Source: Acidimicrobiales bacterium (GTDB taxonomy: Bacteria > Actinomycetota > Acidimicrobiia > Acidimicrobiales > SZUA-35). From it: a DNA stretch of 64,000 bases. How positions within the stretch are numbered: the first letter of the stretch is position 1; every line of letters begins with the position of its first letter. The stretch lies in assembly GCA_028285495.1 (NCBI GenBank), contig JANQPB010000012.1:62001-126000 (forward strand), in the 5' to 3' direction. Positions 41,485 through 50,716 of the stretch are shown piece by piece. A program made the position numbers and the translations under genes. Under the pieces are notes generated by a model, which had not been told where the DNA came from, did not search any database, and saw only the letters and a list, made by a program, of their open reading frames with translations.

Positions 41485-42939
41485 CTACCGGAAGTCGATC
41501 GGCCAGATCAGGGTGTCGGGGTGGAACTGGCTCCAGGCGAACCAGAACGCCTGGTGCCCGCCGGCATCGGCACCGTCCCGGCGGGCCCGGATGCCGCTGC
41601 CGTCGAGACGGATCTCGAAGCCCTCGATCCGGAGCTGCTCCCGGCCGCCGCTGAGCACGTTGGCCGCCGCCTCGACGTGCACGGCGATCGCCTGGCCGTC
41701 GTCGGTGATCAGCCCGAGCACCGGCTCCTGGACCGGTAGGCGGGGGTCGACGTCACCGATGGGGAAGATCGGTCCGTTGTCGTCCCGCCCCTGCAGGGGG
41801 TCGAGCTCGTAGCTGCGGCCGATCCCGCCGTCCTCGGCGACGATCGTGGTGTCGGGGTGTGAGGCCTTCCAGTCGGCCCAGGTGCTGGTGACGACCGAGA
41901 CCTGCTCGAACACCACCCCGGCGTCGCCGAGCGGCCCCGAGGTGGCCCGGCCGGTGAAGGTGTCGACGAACGAGCGGCTCTCTCGCTCGAACATCATCTT
42001 GTTCGAGCGGGTCAGGAGGCCGGACGTTCGCATGACCGGCCGCCCGAATTCCTCCGACAGCTCGGCCGGCAGCTCGTCGGTGAGGTAGACCTGGGCCGAC
42101 CCACAGAGGGTGCAGTAGGGCATGGCGATGTCGCGTCCACCGAGGGTGTCGTTCACCATCTCGTGGATCTCCATGATGTTCTTCGGGTACGCCCTGGCCT
42201 CGTCGTCGATCACGACGCCGAACACGATGGCGTCGTCCGGGTACCAGTCACCCTCGTCCGCCGGGGTCACCGCCGGCTCGTCGAGGGCCGGGATGCAGTT
42301 GCAGGGGCCGTTGACGCCGAAGGCCCGGTCGTCGATGCCGACGCCGCCCCAGCCGACGAGGCGCCAGTCGATGTCGGCATCCGGCTCGAACAGCTCGCCC
42401 CACTTCGGCTCGACCTGTCCGTAGAGGGCCTGCTTCATGTCGAAGTACTGTGCCGGCGTTGGCACGTCCCAGGCCAGCAGCTGATCGACGACCGAGCCCC
42501 AGGGGGCGAAGCTGTCGATCTGGAGCGATGGGATGAGGCGCTGGGTTGCGCCGGCGATGACCTCGGTCGGCTCGCCGGGGCCGACGAACCGCAGGAGATC
42601 GGCGAGTGGCCAGGCCAGCCGGGGGTCACCCGAGTCGCCCAGCTCGTTGATCTGGGCCGTCGGGATGGCGCTGACGGTGAGGGAGGCGATGATCTGCTCG
42701 TAGGACTCGACCGTCTCCTCGCTCCACGGGCCGTCCGGGCTCTCCGGGGCGGGCCCGAAGTCTCGTGCCTCGCCGCTCTCGATGGTGGCAACGTCGAAGT
42801 CGACCGGATCCGTGTCGTCGTCGGAGCCGCCGAGCAGGGCCACGACGGCCAGGGCGCCGCCGATCAGGACAACGGCGGGGAGGATCAGGCGACGGAGACC
42901 GGGCGCGACACCGGGGGTCGATGGAGACGTCGAGGACAT
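41485..42939 (-). CDS. DUF3179 domain protein, membrane-anchored
   Basis: A 484-residue protein with one N-terminal membrane anchor (about 16-40), a helical region, then a DUF3179 domain (about 220-484). The hallmark YCTLCGSAQVY with its two Cys and the later SGLLTRSNKMMFERES are present. A further CNC lies at GVNGPCNCIP. Family function is unknown; the Cys motif suggests metal or haem binding. It is transcribed alone, divergent from the GMC oxidoreductase. Confidence 0.86.
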   Translation of the reverse strand: MSSTSPSTPGVAPGLRRLILPAVVLIGGALAVVALLGGSDDDTDPVDFDVATIESGEARDFGPAPESPDGPWSEETVESYEQIIASLTVSAIPTAQINELGDSGDPRLAWPLADLLRFVGPGEPTEVIAGATQRLIPSLQIDSFAPWGSVVDQLLAWDVPTPAQYFDMKQALYGQVEPKWGELFEPDADIDWRLVGWGGVGIDDRAFGVNGPCNCIPALDEPAVTPADEGDWYPDDAIVFGVVIDDEARAYPKNIMEIHEMVNDTLGGRDIAMPYCTLCGSAQVYLTDELPAELSEEFGRPVMRTSGLLTRSNKMMFERESRSFVDTFTGRATSGPLGDAGVVFEQVSVVTSTWADWKASHPDTTIVAEDGGIGRSYELDPLQGRDDNGPIFPIGDVDPRLPVQEPVLGLITDDGQAIAVHVEAAANVLSGGREQLRIEGFEIRLDGSGIRARRDGADAGGHQAFWFAWSQFHPDTLIWPIDFR

Positions 42940-43043
42940 GGCGGGCCAACCACCGACCGGGGCCTCCTATTCCCCGATCGTCGGCGTCGCCGGACGGCCA
43001 TGGCCGCGACGCCGTCGCCGGTCCCGGCCTAGCCTGACCGGCC

Positions 43044-44591
43044 ATGGGATCGGTGCCGGGTCAGGCCGACGTCATCGTGGTCGGCTCGGGACCGTCCGGG
43101 GCTGCCGTCGCGGCCCGGCTGGCCGACGACGGCCGGCGGGTGGTGGTGGTCGAGGCCGGGCCGGGTGAGCCGAGGCCGCCATCGCTCCGGGCGGTCGACC
43201 TGGTCGCAGCATCGGAGGAGACGGGCTGGTTGCGGCCCGGTCTGGACGTCCGCGACCGCCCGGGTGGACCTCGGCGGGCCTATCGCCAGGGATGGGGTCT
43301 CGGCGGCGGCTCGGCCGTCAACGGGATGCTGCTGACCTCGGGTGACGGGGCCGACTACCGGCGCTGGGCCGACGAGTGGGGCTGTGTCGACTGGGACGGC
43401 GACGGCCTGGCCCCCTGGCTCGACCGGGCCAGGGACGCCTGGCCGGTCCGCCGGATCGACCCGGGCCCGATCGCCGCCGCCGTGGCTCAGGCCGCGATCG
43501 ACGACGGCCTGCCCCGGGGCGGGGCCTCGCTCGACGCCGACCGGCTCGGGGTCCTGTCGGCCGAGCTGGCGGCGGTCGGGGACCGGCGGATCAACGCCGC
43601 CGACGTCCACCTCGGGAGGGCGACGTTCCTCGACGCCGTCGCCACCGCCGGCGCGGACGAGCCGGGCACGGTCGGCCCTTCGGCGACCCCGACCGTGCCA
43701 ACCGTGCTCACCGGGGCGCCGGTCCGCCGCATCGTGCCCGGTGACGGCGGCAGGCCGCACGCCGTCGAGCTCGGCGGGGCGACGACCATCCGGGCGCCCC
43801 TCGTCGTGGTCTGTGCCGGCGCCATCGGGACCCCCGACCTGGTGGCCCGCTCCGGCCTCACCACCCGTCCGATCGGTCGACGGTTCCGGGATCACCCGTC
43901 GTACGCCTTCACGCTCGTCGCCCGCGATCGCCCGGGTGACCGCGAGCGGCTCCTGGCCCAACCGCCGGTGGTCTCGACGGTGATCCGCTGGACATCGGAG
44001 CCCGGCTGGGAGGGCGATCTCCAGGCGGTCGTGATCGAGCGGGTCACGCCGGCGGATCACCCTGGTCCGCCGATCGGCGTGGTCGCCGTCGGGCTGATGG
44101 CGGTGACCTCGACCGGCTCGATCACCCCTCGAACCGATGGTGGCGAGCCGGGCATCGTGACCGGCCAGTTGACGACCGAGCTCGATCGGCGCCGCCTGCG
44201 GTCCGGGGTGCGGACGGTGGCGGGGTGGTTGGCCTCGGCCCCCGTGCAGGAGGTGGTGGCCGAGGTCGACCTCGACGGGCGCGGCCGCCCGCTCGCGTCG
44301 CTCGCCGACCTCGACGACGCCACCGTCGATCGCCTGATCGCCGCCGAGCCCGGTCCCTACGCCCACCCCGCCGCCACCTGCCCGATGGGCCCGGAGGAGC
44401 GATCCGAGGCCATCGTCGCCGCCGAGGCCGGTCGTCGCGGTGAGCTGTTCGGCCGGCCCGGCATCCGTCTGGCCGACACCTCGGTCTTCCCCGACCTCGT
44501 TCGGGGCGGATTGCAGCTCCCGGCCGATGCCGTCGCCTCCCGGATCGCCGCCGACATCGTCGGCCGGCCCGATGGCGAGCCGGGCGACTGA
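43044..44591 (+). CDS. GMC-family FAD oxidoreductase
   Basis: A 515-residue flavoenzyme. The N-terminal FAD motif is VVGSGPSGAAVAARLADDG, followed by the GMC signature WGLGGGSAVNGML. The C-terminal active-site part reads HPAATCPMG and LADTSVFPDLVRGGLQLP. GMC enzymes oxidise alcohols, sterols or choline-type substrates; there is no clue to which. Arg/Asp-rich surface loops are longer than usual. Length is within the family range. Confidence 0.85.
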   Translation: MGSVPGQADVIVVGSGPSGAAVAARLADDGRRVVVVEAGPGEPRPPSLRAVDLVAASEETGWLRPGLDVRDRPGGPRRAYRQGWGLGGGSAVNGMLLTSGDGADYRRWADEWGCVDWDGDGLAPWLDRARDAWPVRRIDPGPIAAAVAQAAIDDGLPRGGASLDADRLGVLSAELAAVGDRRINAADVHLGRATFLDAVATAGADEPGTVGPSATPTVPTVLTGAPVRRIVPGDGGRPHAVELGGATTIRAPLVVVCAGAIGTPDLVARSGLTTRPIGRRFRDHPSYAFTLVARDRPGDRERLLAQPPVVSTVIRWTSEPGWEGDLQAVVIERVTPADHPGPPIGVVAVGLMAVTSTGSITPRTDGGEPGIVTGQLTTELDRRRLRSGVRTVAGWLASAPVQEVVAEVDLDGRGRPLASLADLDDATVDRLIAAEPGPYAHPAATCPMGPEERSEAIVAAEAGRRGELFGRPGIRLADTSVFPDLVRGGLQLPADAVASRIAADIVGRPDGEPGD

Positions 44592-44594
44592 CGG

Positions 44595-44621
44595 CCGCCC
44601 CGACCCTCGCCGGAGGGGCGG
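44595..44621. terminator. GC hairpin between convergent genes
   Basis: CCGCCCC and GGGGCGG are exact complements around a 13-nt loop, just after the GMC gene stop and before the end of the Fur-family gene. No T-run follows. It may terminate transcription from either side. Confidence 0.4.
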
Positions 44622-44662
44622 ATCGTCGGTGGCGCCTCGGCGCCGAAGCGGACCCTGCTGGT

Positions 44663-45148
44663 TCAGGACTGGCAGGACCGGCAGCGGCCGACCAGGTCGA
44701 CCCGGTGGTGCGCCCCCTCGAATCCGTGTGCGGCCGCCGCCCGGGTGAGCGACGCCTCCAGGGCGTGTTCGACCTCGGCGTCGAGGAGCACGTCGATGAT
44801 CGTGCCGCAGTCGTCGCAGATCAGGTGGTGGTGGTGCTCGCCGGTGATCTCCTCGGTCAGCTCGAACCGGGCGTGGTCGTCCGACGTCACGATGCGGTGG
44901 ACGACGCCGACCTGCTCCAGGACGACGAGGTTCCGGTAGGTCGAGCTCTGGGCCAGCCCCTCGCCGGCCTGCAGCAACTCACCGATCGTGGCCGGGCCGG
45001 GGAGGTCGAGCAGGGCGTCGACCACCGCCCGCCGGTTGGCGGTGTAGCGATGGGAGACCGACGCCAGCTTGGTCGCCGCCATCTGATGGGCGTGGCTGGC
45101 CGGGTTGGCTGCATTCGACTGGTCGACCAGCAGATCGTGGGGCGCCAT
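44663..45148 (-). CDS. Fur-family transcriptional regulator
   Basis: A 161-residue Fur-type regulator: winged helix with RYTANRRAVVDALLDLPGPATIGELL and the recognition region AQSSTYRNLVVLEQVGVVHR, then the metal/dimer domain with HHHHLICDDCG and the second Cys pair CRSC near the end. The four Cys form the structural zinc site. Whether it senses zinc, iron or peroxide cannot be told. ATG 45148 follows GAGG; GTG 45151 is possible. It is divergent from the Bax-inhibitor gene. Confidence 0.9.
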   Translation of the reverse strand: MAPHDLLVDQSNAANPASHAHQMAATKLASVSHRYTANRRAVVDALLDLPGPATIGELLQAGEGLAQSSTYRNLVVLEQVGVVHRIVTSDDHARFELTEEITGEHHHHLICDDCGTIIDVLLDAEVEHALEASLTRAAAAHGFEGAHHRVDLVGRCRSCQS

Positions 45149-45178
45149 CACCTCAAGGTAGCGGAATCCGGGCCTGAA

Positions 45179-45249
45179 CTGGGAATTACTGGGAACTCAC
45201 CTCGGTCGATGGGTCGGAGCCGCCACCCAGAGTGAGAACGTCTGGGAAT
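45179..45249. repeat. Three CTGGGAA direct repeats in the fur/BI-1 divergent region
   Basis: CTGGGAA occurs at 45179, 45189 and 45242. The first two start 10 bp apart, one helical turn, and all lie in the most AT-rich part of the divergent region. They could be a regulator-binding site; no known Fur or Zur box matches. Confidence 0.4.
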
Positions 45250-45276
45250 ACCGGTGGTGTAGACTGGTGTTCGAAC

Positions 45277-45294
45277 CAGCTGCAGACGCAGCTG
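45277..45294 (+). promoter_or_regulatory. Hairpin in the BI-1 leader
   Basis: CAGCTGC and GCAGCTG form a perfect 7-bp stem around AGAC, 60 bp upstream of the BI-1 start. It may be part of a 5' untranslated leader. TAGACT just upstream (about 45260-45265) is a possible -10 box. Confidence 0.35.
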
Positions 45295-45353
45295 CGCGTC
45301 GACGGTCGCCCGCCCCGTGGCGACCATGTCTTTCGTGGAGGCAACACGAACCC

Positions 45354-46064
45354 ATGGCCTATCCGCAACCTACGCAGACCCCGGTCATCCACGCCGACGA
45401 GGACACCCGATCACGGTTCCTCGTTCGCGTCTACCAGCACCTCGCCCTCGCCATCCTCGCGTTCATCGGCTTCGAGGCGCTCTTCTTCTCCATTGGCCTG
45501 GCCGAGGGGCTCTACGACTTCCTGGCCAGCAGCGGTGGCGTCGCCTGGCTGTTGATCCTCGGCGGCTTCGCCATCGTCAACATGATCGCCTCCCGGTCGG
45601 CCCATCAGCTCGGCAACACCGGCGCCCAGTACGGGGCGCTGTTCGCCATGGCCGCAGCCGAGGCCGTCATCTTCGCCCCGTTCCTCTACTACGTCTTCCG
45701 GGTCTACGACGGCAACGGCACCGCCACGGTCACCTCGGCCGCCCTCATCACGCTGGTCGGATTCGCCGCCCTGACGGTGGTGGCGATGACCACCAGGAAG
45801 GACCTGTCGTTCCTGCGGCCGCTCATCATGTGGGGCGGCATCGCCGCCATCGGCCTGATCGTCGCCGGCGTGCTCTTCGGCTTCACCCTCGGCCCGATCT
45901 TCTCGGTGGCCATGATCGCCCTGGCCGGCGCCTCGATCCTGTACCAGACCCAGGCCATCATCCGGCAGTACCCCGAGTGGGCCTACGTCGGTGCCGCCGT
46001 CGGCCTGTTCGGCGCCGTCATGCTGATGTTCTGGTACGTGCTGCAGCTGCTGATGCGGCGCTGA
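45354..46064 (+). CDS. Bax inhibitor-1/YccA family membrane protein
   Basis: A 236-residue protein with seven membrane helices, the family number. The N-terminus has a short polar region then RFLVRVYQHLALAILAFIGFEALFF. The C-terminal half contains GPIFSVAMIALAGASILYQTQAII and EWAYVGAAVGLFGAVMLMFWYVLQLL. Family members are pH-dependent ion leaks or stress factors. A GGAGG ribosome site precedes ATG 45354. A hairpin follows it. Confidence 0.88.
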   Translation: MAYPQPTQTPVIHADEDTRSRFLVRVYQHLALAILAFIGFEALFFSIGLAEGLYDFLASSGGVAWLLILGGFAIVNMIASRSAHQLGNTGAQYGALFAMAAAEAVIFAPFLYYVFRVYDGNGTATVTSAALITLVGFAALTVVAMTTRKDLSFLRPLIMWGGIAAIGLIVAGVLFGFTLGPIFSVAMIALAGASILYQTQAIIRQYPEWAYVGAAVGLFGAVMLMFWYVLQLLMRR

Positions 46065-46101
46065 GGCCAGGCCCGCACCGGGCCTCCACATCCCACGTAC
46101 C

Positions 46102-46130
46102 GACGAGCCGGCCCCCGGGGCCGGCTCGTC
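46102..46130 (+). terminator. 12-bp perfect hairpin after BI-1
   Basis: GACGAGCCGGCC and GGCCGGCTCGTC form a perfect stem around a 5-nt loop, 38 bp after the BI-1 stop, followed by TGGTTCT. It is a good terminator candidate for a GC-rich genome, though the T-run is short. Confidence 0.65.
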
Positions 46131-46153
46131 TGGTTCTCCCGATGAGACTATTG

Positions 46154-46182
46154 TTGCGTTTTGATGACGGAATGGTTACTCT
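46154..46182 (+). promoter_or_regulatory. Possible promoter of the GH16 gene
   Basis: TTGCGT (46154-46159) and TACTCT (46177-46182) are 17 bp apart in a conspicuously AT-rich stretch, about 110 bp upstream of the GH16 start. The -10 matches consensus at only three of six bases, so this is weak. Confidence 0.25.
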
Positions 46183-46289
46183 AACCGTCGTCCGCACCCC
46201 GCCTGCGACACCCGCTATCCCTTTCCGTCCGATGCACCCCCGGCCTCCGGTCCGGGCGGTTCGACGACGGGTTCGCACACCCAGGTGGA

Positions 46290-47708
46290 GTGGTGCCTGC
46301 ACCCCAGACGACCGAGCTCACCCGTTCACGATTGGTCAGCAACCCGGCCCGGCGGCCCGAACCGCGCCGGACCGGTGGCGCTCGGCTGCTCGAGCATCCG
46401 AGCGCCGACCCGCCGCCGCTCGACCCGCCGCGGACGAGCCGCCGCCGCCTCGCCATCGGGGCCGCCGTGGCCGCCCTGGCGGTGGGCACCGCCATCGGGT
46501 TCGTCGCCCTCACGGTCGTCGGGGATGCCGGCGACTCCGGCCTCCGATCGGCGCCGGGCGATCGCCAGCGGGTCCTGACCGGCCCGGCCCCGACCGGATC
46601 GGCGGCGGACGAGGCAGCCGCCGACCCGGCGGTGCCGGGGCCCCTCGTTGTCGCCGGCGACCCGCCGGCCGCCGACCCGGGCCCCCAGGTCGCCGGGCCC
46701 GCACCAGACCCGGCGTCACCATCGGCGCCGGCGACCCCAAGCCCGACCACGGCGCCGGCGACCCCAAGCCCGACCACGGCGCCGGCGACGGTGCCGACCA
46801 CCGGCGGGCGCGGGCAGACGACGGTCCCCTCGTCCATCGCGACCTCGCCGACCACGGCCCGCCCGACCACGACCGCCCGCCAGACGACCACGACCGGCGC
46901 GACCACGACGACGACCGCGCCAACCACCTCGACGGCGTCGACCGGTCCCCCGGGAGACGGTGGCGGCGGAGCCGGCGGCACCGTGGTCTGGTCGGAGGAC
47001 TTCGACCGCCTCGACCCGTCGACCTGGCGACGGGAGCACTCGACCTACGGCGACGGCAACGACGAGCTCCAGTGCTACCGGCCCGACAACGTGGCGGTGA
47101 CCGGCGGTCGCCTGATCCTCACCGCCAGGACCGAGACGGTCACCTGCCCGAACGGCTCGACCAGGCAGGTGAGCTCGGGGATGATCCGCAGCAGCGGCGT
47201 CGCGTTCGCCCCCGGCCAGGCCATCGAGTTCCGGGTCAAGCTGACCCCGGCCGATCCGACCGATCAGGGCGGGCTCTGGCCGGCCGTGTGGGCGTCGAGC
47301 TGGGCCGGTTCGTGGCCCGTCGGCGGCGAGCTCGACTTCCTGGAGGTCATGACCGCCGAGGACCCGACCCGGGCCATGTTCAGCATGCACTACGCCGGGC
47401 CGGATGGCCGCCACCGGCTCCAGAACCAGGGGGTCCGGGGTAGCGAGAACTTCAGCGCAGCCTGGCACACGGTCCGCTTCGACTACGGACGCAACGGCCG
47501 CCTTCGCTGGTACCTGGACGGGCGCCTGGCGTTCGCCGTCGACGCCGCCGAGACCATCCAGGGCTATCCGGCCCCGTTCGACGGGACGATCCGGGAGCTC
47601 AAGGTCAACCTGGCACTCGGCGGCCGGCCGGGGCCGCTCGCCCCCGGTGCCGTTGGATCGACCGGGGCCACCTTCGAGGTCGACTACATTCGGATCATTC
47701 AGCTCTGA
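46290..47708 (+). CDS. Membrane-anchored glycoside hydrolase family 16
   Basis: A 472-residue protein. A cytoplasmic Arg/Pro-rich N-terminus and a membrane anchor (about 53-75) lead into a Pro/Thr/Ala-rich extracellular linker to residue 225. A GH16 beta-jelly-roll domain follows, with catalytic GELDFLE (E347, D349, E352), the E-x-D-x-x-E form of laminarinase-type enzymes. WPAVWASS and RWYLDGR are also typical. It probably hydrolyses a beta-1,3-glucan or a galactan outside the cell. The start GTG 46290 is the first in frame. Confidence 0.87.
   Translation: MVPAPQTTELTRSRLVSNPARRPEPRRTGGARLLEHPSADPPPLDPPRTSRRRLAIGAAVAALAVGTAIGFVALTVVGDAGDSGLRSAPGDRQRVLTGPAPTGSAADEAAADPAVPGPLVVAGDPPAADPGPQVAGPAPDPASPSAPATPSPTTAPATPSPTTAPATVPTTGGRGQTTVPSSIATSPTTARPTTTARQTTTTGATTTTTAPTTSTASTGPPGDGGGGAGGTVVWSEDFDRLDPSTWRREHSTYGDGNDELQCYRPDNVAVTGGRLILTARTETVTCPNGSTRQVSSGMIRSSGVAFAPGQAIEFRVKLTPADPTDQGGLWPAVWASSWAGSWPVGGELDFLEVMTAEDPTRAMFSMHYAGPDGRHRLQNQGVRGSENFSAAWHTVRFDYGRNGRLRWYLDGRLAFAVDAAETIQGYPAPFDGTIRELKVNLALGGRPGPLAPGAVGSTGATFEVDYIRIIQL
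46725..46778 (+). repeat. 27-bp tandem repeat in the GH16 linker
   Basis: Two identical 27-bp units encode APATPSPTT twice; a third partial unit follows. It belongs to the Pro/Thr linker that spaces the enzyme from the membrane. Confidence 0.85.
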
Positions 47709-47891
47709 CACATCCGTCCGGCCAACGGTCGGGACCACTGCGGATGCGATGCGGGCCCCTCGTCGGCGGTCCGCGCCGTCGCCACCGTCCCGTTCTGCGC
47801 GCCGCCGGACTGGGTCTGGCTGAGCCACGGCCCGGCGGATCGGGCAATCGTGGGGCAAGCGGCAGCGGATGGGTTGGAAAGGACCTCGGCG

Positions 47892-49154
47892 ATGGACTGG
47901 ACGCTCGACGGAGGATGGCTGACGGTCGGCCTCGGCGTCGCCGGTGCGGTGCTGCTGGTGCTGTGGTGGCTCGATCGGCGACGCCTGTCGACGCTCGCCC
48001 GCCAGACCCGGTTCCGCGGCGAGGCCGAGTCCGAGCGGCTGCGGCTGCGGATCTCGGCCCTCAAGCCGATGGAGGGCCAGGCCGCCGAGCTGCAGGCCGA
48101 GGTGGCGCAGCTCCGGCCCGAGGCCGAGCGGACGGCCGATCTGGAGAGCGAGATCGATGACCTGCGTCAGCAGCTCACCGAGGCCGATGGCGTGCACCGG
48201 GAGCTCGAGCGCGAGCTGGCGGCCCTCCGGGTCCGGGCCAGCGACGTCGACGAGCTGGAGCTGGCCGCGGCCAAGTCGGCCAGCCGCTCGGCCGACCTCG
48301 AGCGGGAGTTGGCCGCCCGCGAGTCGCGGCTGCGGGAGCTGGAGCGCGTCGACGCCGAGCTCGGGGCCAGGACCGAGGAGATCGAGCGCCTGTCGGCCGT
48401 GGCCGCGGCCGGCGCCGAGCGCGAGCGGGACCTGAGTCGCGAGGTCGGCGTGCTCACCGAGGCCGCCGAACGGGACCGGGCTGCGCTGTCGGTCGCCGAG
48501 GCCAGGGTCGAGGCGGTCGAGGCCCTCATCGCCGGGCGTGACGAGATCATCCTGGTCCTGGAGGACCGCCTGGCCGGGCGCAGGGATGGGTCCGATCCGG
48601 CCCAGAACGGCAACGGCACCGAGGTCGACCCGGCGGACGCCGAACGGGAGCGGCGCCGGCGGGCCAAGGCCGAGCGCAAGGAGGCGAAGCGGGAGGCGAA
48701 GCAGCGGGCCAGGAAGATGGCCAAGGCGGCGGCCGAGGCCGCCGCCGCCGAGGCCGAGGCCGCCGAGGGTGATGCGGCCGCCGAGGCCGGGCCGGCGATG
48801 GCGGTGCGAGCGGTCGACGGGGACGAGCCGACCGGCGCGGCCCGATCGGCCGGGATCGAGCTGTCGCCCGCCGATCCGGGTGACCGTGCCGGTGGGGCGC
48901 TCCTCCGATCGGACGACCTGCAGGCGATCAGCGGCATCGGGCCCGTGATGGAGCAGACCCTCAACGAGCTGGGGATCCGGCGGTTCGACCAGCTGGCCGA
49001 TCTCGACGACTCCGCCGCCGACGAGTTGTCGTCCCATCTCCCCGGCGTCCCCGGCCGGGTCGAGCGCGAGGGATGGGTGGCCCAGGCCAGGGCCCTGGCG
49101 GGCGACGGCGGATCGACCGAGCCGCCGTCCGGCCCCCGACCGTCGCCGGCCTGA
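47892..49154 (+). CDS. Membrane-anchored coiled-coil protein with C-terminal helix-hairpin-helix
   Basis: A 420-residue protein: one N-terminal membrane helix (about 8-28), then about 190 residues of charged heptad-like coiled coil (Glu/Arg/Leu/Ala). A Lys/Arg/Glu/Ala helix and a low-complexity Ala/Glu stretch follow. The final domain (about 340-400: DDLQAISGIGPVMEQTLNELGI and the following helices) is a helix-hairpin-helix of the type found in DNA-binding and some ribosomal proteins. Function is not known. ATG 47892 has GGAAAGGA upstream. Confidence 0.75.
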   Translation: MDWTLDGGWLTVGLGVAGAVLLVLWWLDRRRLSTLARQTRFRGEAESERLRLRISALKPMEGQAAELQAEVAQLRPEAERTADLESEIDDLRQQLTEADGVHRELERELAALRVRASDVDELELAAAKSASRSADLERELAARESRLRELERVDAELGARTEEIERLSAVAAAGAERERDLSREVGVLTEAAERDRAALSVAEARVEAVEALIAGRDEIILVLEDRLAGRRDGSDPAQNGNGTEVDPADAERERRRRAKAERKEAKREAKQRARKMAKAAAEAAAAEAEAAEGDAAAEAGPAMAVRAVDGDEPTGAARSAGIELSPADPGDRAGGALLRSDDLQAISGIGPVMEQTLNELGIRRFDQLADLDDSAADELSSHLPGVPGRVEREGWVAQARALAGDGGSTEPPSGPRPSPA

Positions 49155-49246
49155 CAGCGGTGTCCGGCCTCGTCGGCCCGGGGGTCCGGAGCGGGGTGGC
49201 CGACGGGATCGGTCAGGGTCGATGACCCCCCGGTAGATTGTCGGCC

Positions 49247-50716
49247 ATGACGCCAGAGGAATTCCGACGGGCCGGTCATCGCCTGATCGACTGGATCGCG
49301 GACTATCGGAGCGGCCTGGCCGACGGGCCCGTCCTGGCCCGCACCGGCCCGGGCGAGGTGGCGGCCGGCTTCCCACCCGAGCCGCCGGCCGGCACGGTGG
49401 ACATCGACGAGCTGCTCGAGCTGCTCGACCAGGTCGTCGTTCCCGGCGTCACCCAGGTCCAGCACCCGATGCACTTCGGCTGGTTCCCCTCCAACGCCAC
49501 CCTGTCGTCCGTGCTCGGCGACCTCGCGTCCTCCGGGCTCGGCAGCCTGGGTATCTCGTGGGAGAGCTCGCCAGCCCTGACCGAGGTCGAGGAGGTCGTG
49601 TGTGACTGGATGCGCCAGCTCACCGGGCTGTCGGACGCCTGGTCCGGCACGATCCAGGACACGGCGTCGACCGCCTGCCTCGTCGCCCTGTTGACCGCCA
49701 GGGAGCGGGCGACGGAGCACGCCCAGGCCAGGGGCGGTATGCCGGACGCCGGTGGGGCCCCGCCGGTCGTCTACACCACGGCCCAGGCCCACTCGTCGGT
49801 CCGCAAGGCCGCCCTCCTGGCCGGGTTCGGGGCCGACCACCTCCGGGTCGTCGGCGAGGATGCGGCCTACGCCATGGACCCGGCGGCGCTGGCGGCGGCC
49901 ATGCGGGCCGACGCCGACGCCGGACGGGTGCCCGCCGCGGTCATCGCCTCGGTCGGGACGACCGGAACGACGGCGTTCGATCCGGTGGCCGCCATCGTCG
50001 AGGCGGCGGCCGTGCACGGGGCCTGGGTCCACGTCGACGCGGCCATGGCCGGTACGGCGATGCTGGTGCCCGAGTGTCGGCACCTGTGGGACGGGGTCGA
50101 GGGGGCCGACTCGGTGACCTGGAACCCCCACAAGTGGATGGGCACGATCCTCGACACGTCGCTCTACTACGTTCGCGACGTCGAGCACCTCGTGCGGGTG
50201 ATGTCGACCAACCCGTCGTACCTCCGGTCGAACCGCGACGGTGAGGTCACCCAGTACCGGGACTGGGGCCTGCCGCTCGGACGCCGGTTCCGTTCGCTCA
50301 AGCTGCTGTTCCACCTGCGCCTCGACGGGATCGAGTCGGTCAGGGAACGGGTCCGGCGCGACCTCGACAACGCCCGTTGGTTGGCCGAGCAGGTCGACGC
50401 GGCACCCGGTTGGGAGATCGTGGCCCCGGTGCCGCTGCAGACCGTGTGCGTCCGCCACCACCCGGTCGGTGCCGGGGGCGCCGGCGGCGGTCTCGACGGT
50501 GAAACTCTGGACCGTCACACGCTCGCCTGGGTCGACGAGGTCAACGCATCCGGCGATGCGTACCTGACCCCGTCGGTCCTCGACGGCCGCTGGATGGTCC
50601 GGGTCTCGATCGGCGTCGAGACCACCGAGCGGGTCCACGTCGAGCGGCTCTGGGTCAGGATGCAGGAGGCCGCCGCTCGGGCGGGCGCCGGGATCGCGTC
50701 CTCAGCCGGCGGATGA
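49247..50716 (+). CDS. PLP-dependent aromatic-amino-acid-type decarboxylase
   Basis: A 489-residue fold-type I PLP enzyme. The N-terminal EEFRRAGHRLIDWIADY and HPMHFGWFPSNA are typical of DOPA/tryptophan decarboxylase relatives. HVDAAMAGTAM and the PLP Lys in NPHKWMG are clear. Substrate specificity is not decided. It is coupled to the following HAD gene by ATGA. It is distinct in type from the decarboxylase at 13712. Confidence 0.9.
   Translation: MTPEEFRRAGHRLIDWIADYRSGLADGPVLARTGPGEVAAGFPPEPPAGTVDIDELLELLDQVVVPGVTQVQHPMHFGWFPSNATLSSVLGDLASSGLGSLGISWESSPALTEVEEVVCDWMRQLTGLSDAWSGTIQDTASTACLVALLTARERATEHAQARGGMPDAGGAPPVVYTTAQAHSSVRKAALLAGFGADHLRVVGEDAAYAMDPAALAAAMRADADAGRVPAAVIASVGTTGTTAFDPVAAIVEAAAVHGAWVHVDAAMAGTAMLVPECRHLWDGVEGADSVTWNPHKWMGTILDTSLYYVRDVEHLVRVMSTNPSYLRSNRDGEVTQYRDWGLPLGRRFRSLKLLFHLRLDGIESVRERVRRDLDNARWLAEQVDAAPGWEIVAPVPLQTVCVRHHPVGAGGAGGGLDGETLDRHTLAWVDEVNASGDAYLTPSVLDGRWMVRVSIGVETTERVHVERLWVRMQEAAARAGAGIASSAGG

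Noticed and set aside
45266..45280. tRNA T-arm (GTTCGAACC) upstream of BI-1
   Set aside because: No matching acceptor, D or anticodon arms can be built around it.
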